Shown here in pieces: positions 9,226-16,817 of a stretch of 64,000 nucleotides of DNA; the stretch's first letter is position 1, and each line of letters opens with the position of its first letter. The position numbers and the translations under genes are program-made. This DNA is from CAZQQU01 sp964595625 (GTDB taxonomy: Bacteria; Bacteroidota; Bacteroidia; Flavobacteriales; Flavobacteriaceae): contig CAZQQU010000002.1 in the NCBI GenBank assembly GCA_964595625.1, positions 253,723-317,722 on the forward strand, in the 5' to 3' direction. The notes below the pieces were generated by a model. The model was not told where the DNA came from. It searched no databases and saw only the letters and a list, made by a program, of their open reading frames with translations.

Positions 9226-10114
9226 TAGTTAGTTCCCTAAAAATGGTTTCCAGTGTTTTTTGCTTGCGATTCAGGTGAATCATTTTAAGTTGGTGGGTAG
9301 TAACAAACTCAAATACTTCCGAGCGCATATCTTCGGGGGTATCAAAGATAAGTTCGAAACTAGTGGGGGTGGTTTGTATAAGCTTAGATAGTTTGGGAAT
9401 GGAATTAAAAAGTTGTTTATCCACTGGGCTATCAAAAACAACTTCAATGAGCTGTTGTTGGTTTTGGATCAACTCACTTAATTTATGATCGGCTACTATT
9501 TTTCCTTGGTTGATTATAATGACTCGGTCACAAATAGCTTCTACTTCCTGCATGATATGGGTAGATAAAAAAACCGTTTTGTCTTTACCTGATTTCTTGA
9601 TGAGATCTCTAATTTCTATAATTTGATTGGGGTCCAAACCGGTAGTGGGTTCGTCTAGGATAAGTACTTCCGGATTGTGAAGCAGCGCACAGGCCAGTCC
9701 TACCCGTTGTCGATACCCTTTAGATAATTGCCCAATTTTTTTATGGGCTTCCGGACTCAGTCCGGTTTCAAGTATAACTTCCTCGACCCGGGTTTTCGGA
9801 ATTTTATAAATAGCAGCGTGAAACCGCAAGTATTCCCGGATGTACATCTCCAGATACAACGGATTGTGTTCGGGTAAGTAGCCGACGCTTTTTTGCACTT
9901 GTACAGCTTGGTCTTGAATCGAAAATCCATTGACTTTGGCGTGTCCCGAAGTGGGCTCTAAATAAGTAGTCAAAATTTTCATCAAGGTCGATTTTCCGGC
10001 TCCATTAGGGCCTAAAAAACCAACGATTTCATTTTTATCAATCGAAAAGCTGACCTCGTCTAAGGCTTTTTGGGAACCGTATACTTTTGATATATGTTGG
10101 ACTTCTATAGACAT
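9218..10114 (-). CDS. gldA: Gliding motility ABC transporter ATP-binding subunit GldA
   Basis: ABC ATPase of 298 residues. Walker A is GPNGAGKST (35-43), the signature LSKGYRQRV (130-138), Walker B LILDEP (151-156) and the switch His H186. The C-terminal tail of about 80 residues (after residue 210) and the overall sequence fit GldA of flavobacteria, which acts with GldF and GldG. Those two membrane subunits are not next to it; gldA is usually separate from gldFG. With sprA in the same window it supports a gliding, T9SS-bearing organism. The assignment to gldA rather than another ABC-2 ATPase is from recognition only. Confidence 0.85.
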   Translation of the reverse strand: MSIEVQHISKVYGSQKALDEVSFSIDKNEIVGFLGPNGAGKSTLMKILTTYLEPTSGHAKVNGFSIQDQAVQVQKSVGYLPEHNPLYLEMYIREYLRFHAAIYKIPKTRVEEVILETGLSPEAHKKIGQLSKGYRQRVGLACALLHNPEVLILDEPTTGLDPNQIIEIRDLIKKSGKDKTVFLSTHIMQEVEAICDRVIIINQGKIVADHKLSELIQNQQQLIEVVFDSPVDKQLFNSIPKLSKLIQTTPTSFELIFDTPEDMRSEVFEFVTTHQLKMIHLNRKQKTLETIFRELTTT

Positions 10115-10291
10115 GCATATTATTTTTTGTAAAAATACAAATTTTGAAACAGGCTACAGAATAAACGTTAGGGGGCGATTGTTCGTATAATTCGCCATAT
10201 TCCAAAAGGAGTATGTATTGTAATCGGGTTGTCTACAGGGGTAAGTCCACCAATCCCTATTGGTATTTATAGTTTCAAGTGCTTCAGATGA

Positions 10292-11392
10292 TTAGTAGTC
10301 GGTTCGGGCATAAATGTCTTGGGGAGTCAGGGAGATGGGGTGGGCATTATACCAGTCGGCGAAAGCCTCAAATTTATCCTTATTTTGTTCGTACCACACA
10401 TAGAAATTATCATAATCCCCCTCAGAAATCAACCAATAGTTGTAAGCCTCCATATGACCGGCTTCTTGCAGTTTTTTTTGAAAGTCGATGAGACTATGCG
10501 AATAGCTTTCATAATATACATCTTTGCTAAACCATTCTACAACAAAATTTTGACGGGCTTGATGGATGGTTTCTAAATTGATATCCGTTACAAAATTTAA
10601 GGCAGATACAGCAAAACAACTGGCGAAGGTCCCCTCAAAGGGAAATAAAGTTTGATTTAAATTATCCAGTTCTTCCTGAGAATTGATAACCAAATTAAAC
10701 CCATTTTCTGTCAGATTAAATTCTCCCGAACTTTCTGTAGAAGGAGTGTAGGAGTTGAGGTAATTTTGATACATTAATTGACTTATTTCATAGGTGCGGT
10801 CGGTGTTTGGTTCTAATAACATAAAGAGTTCTCCGTAAATCAAACTCCATATCATTTCGTTGCTCGATGCAAATATTTTTGCCAGCCAATAATAGTTGGA
10901 GGGAAATTCAGGTTCGGCTTTGATTCCTTGTTCCCAAAAACTTATGGCTTGATTGTAATTTTCAAATACATAATGAATTTGTCCGGACTCTAAATACAAC
11001 CTACCGGAATGAGGAAATTTTTCTAAACCTTGGGCATAAGCCGCTAAGGCCATTTCTGGAATGCCTGAATAACTATAGGAGTTACCAAGCATTTGAAATA
11101 TCTGATCATTCGCATCAGGATGGTCAATAATTCCGGTTAAAATTTGAATAACTGTTTGGAAATCTTTTTGGAGATAGTAGGCATAGGCAATTTCGTAGGG
11201 ATACAACATGCTTTCCGGATCTAATTTTTGAGCTTCCTCCAACAATTTAATCGATTCATTTATTTGTCCATTATCCATTAATTGAATGGCTTCTGTTCCT
11301 AATTTAAAGGCCTTTTCTTGATCTGTCTGTGCATAGGTAAACCCAAAAATCATGGTAAATACAACAGAACATGCTATGTAAAATAAGCGCAT
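10292..11392 (-). CDS. Secreted TPR-repeat protein of unknown function
   Basis: Protein of 366 residues with a signal peptide (MRLFYIACSVVFTMIFGF, then TYAQ). Residues 25-210 are four to five TPR units, for example AIQLMDNGQINESIKLLEEA and ALAAYAQGLEKFPHSGRLYL. The C-terminal 150 residues lack repeats, contain one Cys and many aromatic residues, and end in DIYARTDY; I do not recognise that part. It is probably periplasmic. It lies between gldA and two lipoprotein genes on the same strand, with gaps of about 90-180 bp, so its operon status is uncertain. Confidence 0.8.
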   Translation of the reverse strand: MRLFYIACSVVFTMIFGFTYAQTDQEKAFKLGTEAIQLMDNGQINESIKLLEEAQKLDPESMLYPYEIAYAYYLQKDFQTVIQILTGIIDHPDANDQIFQMLGNSYSYSGIPEMALAAYAQGLEKFPHSGRLYLESGQIHYVFENYNQAISFWEQGIKAEPEFPSNYYWLAKIFASSNEMIWSLIYGELFMLLEPNTDRTYEISQLMYQNYLNSYTPSTESSGEFNLTENGFNLVINSQEELDNLNQTLFPFEGTFASCFAVSALNFVTDINLETIHQARQNFVVEWFSKDVYYESYSHSLIDFQKKLQEAGHMEAYNYWLISEGDYDNFYVWYEQNKDKFEAFADWYNAHPISLTPQDIYARTDY

Positions 11393-11481
11393 AATAAGTA
11401 ATTGGATTGGTTTCTCTGATGAATAAAATTAAGAGAAGCTTTTAATAAAACAAAAATATCGCTTGGTTTTTGTTAATTTCT

Positions 11482-12018
11482 TTACAAGGAATGCTTGTTT
11501 TTTATAAAAAGACTATCCCATTCCTTTTTAAGTTGGACTGTTTCCTGGATTTTTTCGTTGGGGATATCGACAGAAAGAACATAATGAGCTATTTTCCAAC
11601 TTTGTGTATCAGCATCATAAACAGCTATACCGCTTCCTCTACAAATACCCATTTGCGTTTGGAGTAGTTCATCAAACCAGGCTATTTTTTGATCGGTATG
11701 CCGGTATATATTTCGCTGAAAAGCAACAAAAGTCCATGCTTTGCCTCGGTCAAAGTGGGGTTTGGCATAGGCCATAAATTCAGTTTTATTCCAGATTTCT
11801 GTCGCTTCGGTGCCTATAAAGACAGCCTCATCAGTCATTAAATCAAAATAGCTGTTGAAATCAGCTGCTGAGGCGGCTTGATGCCATTGGTCTAGTAATA
11901 TATTGACTGAGTTTTCAACCGAAATCAGTTGTTTTTCTGAGGCAGGTGATTGACAAGCCCAGATGCTAATTGCCAGCAGAAATACTATCGCGAATTGAGT
12001 GGTTTTTGATAGAGACAT
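11482..12018 (-). CDS. Lipoprotein with SnoaL/NTF2-like domain
   Basis: Protein of about 178 residues. A hydrophobic signal ending LLAISIWAC gives a lipobox. The rest is a cone-shaped NTF2-like fold: LLDQWHQAASAADFNSYFDLM (helix), EAVFIGTEATEIW, then WTFVAFQRNIYRH and KIAHYVLSVDIP as strands. Many relatives are annotated as nuclear transport factor 2 family proteins of unknown ligand. The first plausible ATG is at 12018, so the gene begins inside the preceding gene, with a 53-bp overlap; a TTG at 12054 would enlarge the overlap. Translational coupling is likely. Confidence 0.78.
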   Translation of the reverse strand: MSLSKTTQFAIVFLLAISIWACQSPASEKQLISVENSVNILLDQWHQAASAADFNSYFDLMTDEAVFIGTEATEIWNKTEFMAYAKPHFDRGKAWTFVAFQRNIYRHTDQKIAWFDELLQTQMGICRGSGIAVYDADTQSWKIAHYVLSVDIPNEKIQETVQLKKEWDSLFIKNKHSL

Positions 12019-12526
12019 CGGTTTGAGTGATTTGGTCGATTTTAAGTTTTTCAAATCGCACGTTTATTTGGTTGACCAATTGGTTATAAGCGGTGATCAG
12101 TTCTTCCCAATTTTTTTGAGTAACCGATTGGTTTTGTTGGCGTAAGGCTTGTTGAAGGAGTTTGATTCGGGTATTGAGTACACGGGTTCGAGAGCGAATC
12201 ACGTTGTTATTAACAATCTCGGGAATGTTTTTGGATAACGAATCGGCCGTGGCGACCATTCTTTCCACGATGGCGTATTCACCATGTAAATTTTGAGGAT
12301 TTATTTGCCGTAAATCGTTTTCAAATTCTTTATAAAATTTCCAAGAAGCCGTAGTTTCTTCCGATTCGGGGGAGAGTTTGGTTAAGGGAATTACGTTCGA
12401 CTCCGGGAGTTGTTCTTGTTGAGTTTCAGAGAACGGTTCGGAAGAATTTTGCTTACAAGCGGTTAAAGAAATACAAAGAAAAAAAATAACGAGACTGTTT
12501 AAGTATTTGAATAGTAGGTTTTTCAT
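11966..12526 (-). CDS. Hypothetical lipoprotein, alpha-helical
   Basis: Lipoprotein of 186 residues with signal peptide FFLCISLTAC (lipobox Cys near residue 24) and no family I can name. Residues 60-160 are predicted helical and polar, with heptad-like spacing (for example VLNTRIKLLQQALRQQNQ and LITAYNQLVNQINVRFEKLKI), suggesting a coiled coil in the periplasm. It overlaps the downstream NTF2-like lipoprotein gene by at least 53 bp in another frame, so the two are probably made together. Confidence 0.72.
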   Translation of the reverse strand: MKNLLFKYLNSLVIFFLCISLTACKQNSSEPFSETQQEQLPESNVIPLTKLSPESEETTASWKFYKEFENDLRQINPQNLHGEYAIVERMVATADSLSKNIPEIVNNNVIRSRTRVLNTRIKLLQQALRQQNQSVTQKNWEELITAYNQLVNQINVRFEKLKIDQITQTDVSIKNHSIRDSISAGN

Positions 12527-12595
12527 GGGAATTAAAACAGCAGTAAAAGTACAAAATTTTCATCTCGGACAAAATAATTTTTGGTTCTCAATCAG

Positions 12596-13258
12596 TTAGT
12601 TGACTGCAGATGAAGCTTGGGGTAAAATATAGCTGACTACCCCCACAAAATGCAAGGCACTACCTCCCAAGACAAACAAATGCCATATCGCATGGTTATA
12701 CGGAATCCGGGGGCGGGCATAAAAATAGGTGCCAATGGTATATAACAATCCACCGATCCCTAAAAAAAGAAGAGCTTCGGTAGTGAGTGTTTCCAGCATG
12801 GGTTTTAGTGCAATAATGATTACCCATCCCATAAGTAAATAAAGTAGTAATGAGATTTTTTTATAACGCCTTAACGGCGAAAGTTTATAAATAAAGCCCA
12901 ATACCGCCAATCCCCAAATGATTCCAAAAATAGTCCATCCCCAAGCACCTCCTAATCCAGAAAGTACAACCGGGGTATAAGTACCGGCAATTAAAAGATA
13001 AATACTTAAGTGATCTATTTTGCGCCAATGGTATTTGAGTCGGGGATTGTATTGTGCATGGTAAAACGTAGAGGCTAGGTATTGTAAAAGCAGGGTAGTT
13101 CCAAACACTCCTGCACTTATTATTTCTATACTAGAACCGTATTTAGAAGCTACACTTAATAGAACAAACAGTGCAGCCACCGAGAGTAGCGCCCCTATAC
13201 CGTGGGTAAGGGTGTTCCAAACTTCTTCATTTTTAAAATCTAAAGAAAGCATTTTCAT
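12596..13258 (-). CDS. PAQR / hemolysin III family membrane protein
   Basis: Seven-helix membrane protein of 220 residues. Family motifs are present: NTLTHGIGALLS at the start, ASTFYHAQYN, RKIDHLSIYLLIAGTYTPV and the C-terminal HAIWHLFVLGGSALHF. The conserved His residues (in STFYH and in HAIWHLF) would bind zinc as in AdipoR-type hydrolases. The bacterial TrhA/YqfA group affects membrane energetics or lipid homeostasis; the name hemolysin III is historical. It is transcribed away from the threonine dehydrogenase gene across about 110 bp. Confidence 0.9.
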   Translation of the reverse strand: MKMLSLDFKNEEVWNTLTHGIGALLSVAALFVLLSVASKYGSSIEIISAGVFGTTLLLQYLASTFYHAQYNPRLKYHWRKIDHLSIYLLIAGTYTPVVLSGLGGAWGWTIFGIIWGLAVLGFIYKLSPLRRYKKISLLLYLLMGWVIIIALKPMLETLTTEALLFLGIGGLLYTIGTYFYARPRIPYNHAIWHLFVLGGSALHFVGVVSYILPQASSAVN

Positions 13259-13371
13259 CGTTTTACAAAACTACTACTTTATGAATTATAGTTATACTAA
13301 TTAACTCTTAAAATCCACAGTTAATCTTTCGATAGATTCTGTATCTTTATGCCCCAAAAAATTCTACTGGC

Positions 13372-14331
13372 ATGAAACCCCAAATTCTCATTATTGGTGC
13401 GTGTGGTCAAATAGGCACCGAACTTACTACGGCACTTCGCAATAAATACGGTAACCAACAAGTAGTGGCTAGCGATATTCGTGAAGGAGATGCCGATATG
13501 ATGGCTTCTGGGCCTTTTGAAATATTAGATGCTACTGATTTTCATTCGTTAGAAACACTGATTGAACGGTATCAAATAACGGATGTGTATCTGATGGCAG
13601 CCATGCTTTCGGCTACAGCCGAAAAATATCCTGAAAAGGGATGGCATCTAAATATGACCTCGTTGTTTCATGTGTTAAATTTGGCGAAAGCCGAAAAAAT
13701 AAAAAAAGTATTTTGGCCTTCCAGTATTGCGGTGTTTGGACCTACCACTCCTAAAAAAATGACGCCTCAATATACTGTTATGGAGCCCTCAACGGTTTAT
13801 GGTATCAGCAAGCAAACTGGCGAACGTTGGTGTGAATATTACCACCAACGGTACGGCGTAGATGTGCGAAGTATTCGCTATCCAGGGATTATCAGTTGGA
13901 AAACATTACCCGGTGGAGGTACTACCGATTATGCCATTGATATCTACCACCAAGCACTAAAGCAGGGCTCGTACGAATGTTTTTTAAAAGCGGGTACTTA
14001 TTTGCCCATGATCTACATGGACGATGCTATTCAAGCTACTATTGACATGATGGAGGCTCCTGCTGAGCAGGTATTAATCCGTTCGTCGTATAATTTAGCG
14101 GCTATAAGTTTTGATCCTGCAGAAATTGCACGTAGTATTCAGGAATTCCTTCCCAATTTTACAATTAGTTATCAACCTGATTTTAGACAAGCCATTGCAG
14201 ATAGTTGGCCTCAAAGTATAGACGACAGCCCCGCTCGAGAACATTGGGGATGGAGCCATAGTTATGATTTAGCAGCCATCACCCGAGAGATGATTCAACA
14301 ATTGACGCCGATTTATAAAAACCACTCATGA
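13372..14331 (+). CDS. L-threonine 3-dehydrogenase, short-chain (epimerase-like) type
   Basis: NAD-dependent enzyme of 319 residues from the extended SDR/epimerase fold. It shows the Rossmann motif GACGQIG (9-15), the catalytic YxxxK (Y143, K147) and the type signature GIISWKTLPGGGTTDYAID. The family oxidises L-threonine to 2-amino-3-ketobutyrate and is known from Flavobacterium frigidimaris and animals. No 2-amino-3-ketobutyrate CoA ligase is adjacent. Its stop overlaps the next gene's ATG (ATGA), so it is coupled to a hydratase-like gene. A TATCTTTA box at 13342-13349 may be the -7 element. Confidence 0.92.
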   Translation: MKPQILIIGACGQIGTELTTALRNKYGNQQVVASDIREGDADMMASGPFEILDATDFHSLETLIERYQITDVYLMAAMLSATAEKYPEKGWHLNMTSLFHVLNLAKAEKIKKVFWPSSIAVFGPTTPKKMTPQYTVMEPSTVYGISKQTGERWCEYYHQRYGVDVRSIRYPGIISWKTLPGGGTTDYAIDIYHQALKQGSYECFLKAGTYLPMIYMDDAIQATIDMMEAPAEQVLIRSSYNLAAISFDPAEIARSIQEFLPNFTISYQPDFRQAIADSWPQSIDDSPAREHWGWSHSYDLAAITREMIQQLTPIYKNHS

Positions 14332-15107
14332 CACCTATCCAACAAGCGGCCGAAAGGTTGCGTACCGCCGAGCAGTTAAAAACAGCTTGTGCACCCATCC
14401 GTAGTTTGATTGGGGATACTTCGGTGGAAGATGCTTATGGAGTACAGTTCATCAATACCCATCATCGGGTACAGCAAGGGGCACGTATTGTGGGAAAAAA
14501 AATCGGATTGACCTCGAAGAAAGTACAGGCTCAATTGGGGGTTGACCAACCCGATTTTGGGGTGTTGTTTGACGATATGCAAATAGTCAACGGGGGCACA
14601 TTAACTTTTTCAGCCCTGATGCAACCCAAAGCGGAAGCTGAAATCGCTTTTGTTTTGAAAAAAAGTTTGCCTCAGGTCGATTGTACTCTTGAAGAAGTAG
14701 CGGCTGCCATAGATTATGCTGTAGCTGCTATTGAAATAGTGGGGAGTCGGATAGCGGATTGGGATATCAAAATTACTGATACCATTGCAGACAATGCTTC
14801 TGCTAGTCATTTTGTATTGGGCACTGTTCAAAAATCTATAGAAACTATCGATTTGATAGCCTGTGAAATGCAGTTATTCCACAACGGGGTATTGGCCTCT
14901 GAAGGCTCCGGCGCGGCTTGTTTGGGATCGCCTTTGATTGCTACCCATTGGCTAGCCCAAAAAATGGCTCGATTAAATTTGCCTTTAGATGCGGGAGACA
15001 TTATACTCTCGGGGGCTTTAGGTCCGATGGTACAATTAAAGCCTGGTGATCGCCTCTTGGCTACGGTCGAAGGATTGGGGGAGGTAGGGGTTTTTATATC
15101 AGGATAA
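14328..15107 (+). CDS. 2-keto-4-pentenoate hydratase-like protein (MhpD / FAH superfamily)
   Basis: Protein of 259 residues of the MhpD/hydratase-decarboxylase group. Typical segments are GKKIGLTSKKVQAQLGVDQPDFG, KAEAEIAFVLKK (metal-binding acidic residues), AAIEIVGSRIADWDIKITDTIADNAS and GSGAACLGSPLIATHWLA. Family members hydrate 2-hydroxy-2,4-dienoates in meta-cleavage pathways. No other catabolic gene of that pathway is nearby, and it is coupled by a 4-bp overlap to threonine dehydrogenase, so its real substrate is open. Confidence 0.85.
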   Translation: MTPIQQAAERLRTAEQLKTACAPIRSLIGDTSVEDAYGVQFINTHHRVQQGARIVGKKIGLTSKKVQAQLGVDQPDFGVLFDDMQIVNGGTLTFSALMQPKAEAEIAFVLKKSLPQVDCTLEEVAAAIDYAVAAIEIVGSRIADWDIKITDTIADNASASHFVLGTVQKSIETIDLIACEMQLFHNGVLASEGSGAACLGSPLIATHWLAQKMARLNLPLDAGDIILSGALGPMVQLKPGDRLLATVEGLGEVGVFISG

Positions 15108-15179
15108 CCTAATAGTTTTTTTCTGTTTATTTATTAACTTCTTTTTTATTGTTTTTTATAGGTGTTAATGAATCTTCGA

Positions 15180-15482
15180 TTTTCTTTGCTTGTCCAAAGA
15201 AAACGAACCAAAAGAAAGGACCCTTTTTAGGTATAAATTTTTCGTCTGATTTTCATCAGACCAAAACCGTCCGCAAACTCTGCACCGCGTGCCGCGGATG
15301 AATCTCAAAGCTGCGCTTTGATTTGGGTCGTTTCCCCTCTATCAAGAGGGGAGGGTTTTTACGAATGCAGTGAGTAAAAATCAGGGGTGTGTTTTTTGTA
15401 TAATTCCCCCCAATGTTAGGACAGAAATAATTAAAAATTAAATGATATGATGATGTTGAAAGAGGGGGGTCTGGGGGGAGAC
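15180..15482. repeat. Probable dispersed intergenic repeat (Bacteroidota type)
   Basis: This gene-free stretch of about 300 bp has three perfect short hairpins in series: GTCTGAT/ATCAGAC (15244-15261), TCAAAGC/GCTTTGA (15305-15321) and CCCCTCT/AGAGGGG (15334-15351). A purine block (AGAAAGGACC, near 15213) precedes them and a G-rich tail (GAGGGGGGTCTGGGGGG) follows. The open frame across it on the - strand is the kind of translated repeat I recall as spurious hypothetical proteins in Bacteroidota genomes. That recollection needs a search. It is more GC-rich than its surroundings and lies between convergent genes. Confidence 0.55.
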
Positions 15483-15592
15483 TCATATCAAAATTATCAT
15501 CGGAAAATGCAATTTGATATAATCTGAGAAAATGGCTTTTTAACTCAATACTTATCATTCTATTTATTTTTATATTAAAGTTTATATTAAAA

Positions 15593-15817
15593 TTATAGTA
15601 CAATCTCCACAAAGCCAAAGTTTACTTCGTAGGTATAATAATAAGTTGTTTTATTAGCATCATAGCCGATAGGTGCCAGTAGTTCTTTTCGCATATATCC
15701 CAAATAATTATAGACAGATCGCTCGGACAAGTTTATTTTTTGGGCCAATTCTTCGGGGCGGCCGGTTTTTTGCTCCTTAATCAGTTGGTGGATTTTGTGT
15801 AAAACATGTGCTTTCAT
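15593..15817 (-). CDS. Small winged-helix (HTH_11) transcriptional regulator
   Basis: Protein of 74 residues. The helix-turn-helix lies in RPEELAQKINLSERSVYNYLGYM (about 20-42), followed by a wing-like strand pair (APIGYDANKTTYYYTYEV). Short stand-alone HTH_11 proteins of this size are common in Bacteroidota, often with unknown targets. The gene has its own upstream region of about 330 bp with a terminator for the previous gene and two copies of a palindrome that may be its operator. Confidence 0.75.
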   Translation of the reverse strand: MKAHVLHKIHQLIKEQKTGRPEELAQKINLSERSVYNYLGYMRKELLAPIGYDANKTTYYYTYEVNFGFVEIVL

Positions 15818-15890
15818 TCGCTGGGTTTTAATCCGTTTTTAAAAGAGTGGATCAGTGAAACACAAAGCTATAGAGGTAGAAAATGATTTG

Positions 15891-15908
15891 TTTACGGGTT
15901 TCCGTAAA
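15891..15908. promoter_or_regulatory. Palindrome copy 1 (possible operator)
   Basis: TTTACGG and CCGTAAA arms around a GTTT loop, 74 bp upstream of the HTH gene. An 18-nt stretch (TTACGGGTTTCCGTAAAA) is shared exactly with the second copy 128 bp away. Confidence 0.45.
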
Positions 15909-15918
15909 AACCAAAAAA

Positions 15919-15950
15919 TAAAAGGCACAAATTAAATTTTGTGCCTTTTT
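15919..15950. terminator. Intrinsic terminator, downstream of the response regulator gene
   Basis: AAAGGCACAAA (15921-15931) pairs with TTTGTGCCTTT (15938-15948). T-rich flanks follow on both strands. Read on the - strand it would end the kinase-regulator transcript about 200 bp after the response regulator stop and upstream of the HTH gene. Confidence 0.75.
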
Positions 15951-16019
15951 CATCAAACTTAACCCCAAACTAAATTATTAAACCTGAGCACAAAACTAAG
16001 TGACGTATTTTAGTATTTG

Positions 16020-16037
16020 TTACGGGTTTCCGTAAAA
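16020..16037. promoter_or_regulatory. Palindrome copy 2 (possible operator)
   Basis: TTACGG and CCGTAA arms around GTTT, identical over 18 nt to copy 1. It lies about 115 bp past the response regulator stop and 200 bp upstream of the HTH gene. Confidence 0.45.
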
Positions 16038-16151
16038 TGGGAAAATAAATTTTAAAAAGAAGATTTTAGGAATTGTAACAGTTTTAATTACAGTGTATTA
16101 ATATGTGTTTTTAATTTTTAAAAATTACTAAATTAGTAGAAATTTACCACT

Positions 16152-16817
16152 TTATATGATACCACTATCTTTGGTAATCGCGATCAGTTGAGTTACATTT
16201 TTGGCCATGAATTGTTCCTTGAGTCGGCTGATGTTTTTTTCGATACTACTCAAACTATTGGGGCTGATGTTTTGACTGTGAAATTGACTTCTGATTTCCT
16301 CCTGACTATAACCGTTAGATAACAATTTGAGAAGAAGTATATCGTAATCGGTGATTTCTGTTATTGATCTAGTACTCTGTGCTTGACTTACTTGTGGAGA
16401 TAAGTACAGTTGGTTTTGAAAGACCAATCCAATAGCTTCTTTAAGTTCTTGGATGCCCTTTCTTCCTTTGCAAACATAAGCATCAAGCCCTTTTTGTAAC
16501 AAAATTCTTACACGCTGAATACGGTCTTCCACCGAAAACATAATCACTTTTGTTCCTGGGAATTCTTCTTTGATTTTTTCGACTAACTCCTCTCCCGATT
16601 GAAACTTCTGGTTGCGGTGATCACTTTTAAATGATAAGTCAGTAATAACTAATTGATAAGGTTTATTCTCTTTTTGAGCTTGTTTGAGTTTTAAATAGAC
16701 ATCATCACAATAAGTCTCCTGGGTGATTTGTTGGATACCCATTTCTTTTAATTGGGCTAAAACACCTTTATTAACACTGTCTAAATCATCTACTATAATT
16801 GCCTTTTCAAATATCAT
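16152..16817 (-). CDS. LuxR/NarL-type response regulator
   Basis: Protein of 221 residues. The receiver domain has the acidic pair D10/D11, phospho-acceptor D60 (in LVITDLSF) and conserved Lys117 (in YVCKGRKG). The C-terminal part (about 150-215) fits a LuxR-type HTH (ITDYDILLLKLLSNGYSQEEIRSQF), though it is divergent. It overlaps the kinase gene by 4 bp, so the two form a cognate pair translated together. Confidence 0.88.
   Translation of the reverse strand: MIFEKAIIVDDLDSVNKGVLAQLKEMGIQQITQETYCDDVYLKLKQAQKENKPYQLVITDLSFKSDHRNQKFQSGEELVEKIKEEFPGTKVIMFSVEDRIQRVRILLQKGLDAYVCKGRKGIQELKEAIGLVFQNQLYLSPQVSQAQSTRSITEITDYDILLLKLLSNGYSQEEIRSQFHSQNISPNSLSSIEKNISRLKEQFMAKNVTQLIAITKDSGII

Noticed and set aside
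12018..12054. Longer N-terminus of the NTF2-like lipoprotein from TTG 12054
   Set aside because: The added residues (Lys/Ser-rich) spoil the signal peptide, and ATG 12018 gives a normal one.
15256..15618. Open frame of 120 codons on the - strand across the intergenic repeat
   Set aside because: It runs through three hairpins and low-complexity G-rich DNA, and the translation looks like a translated repeat rather than a protein.
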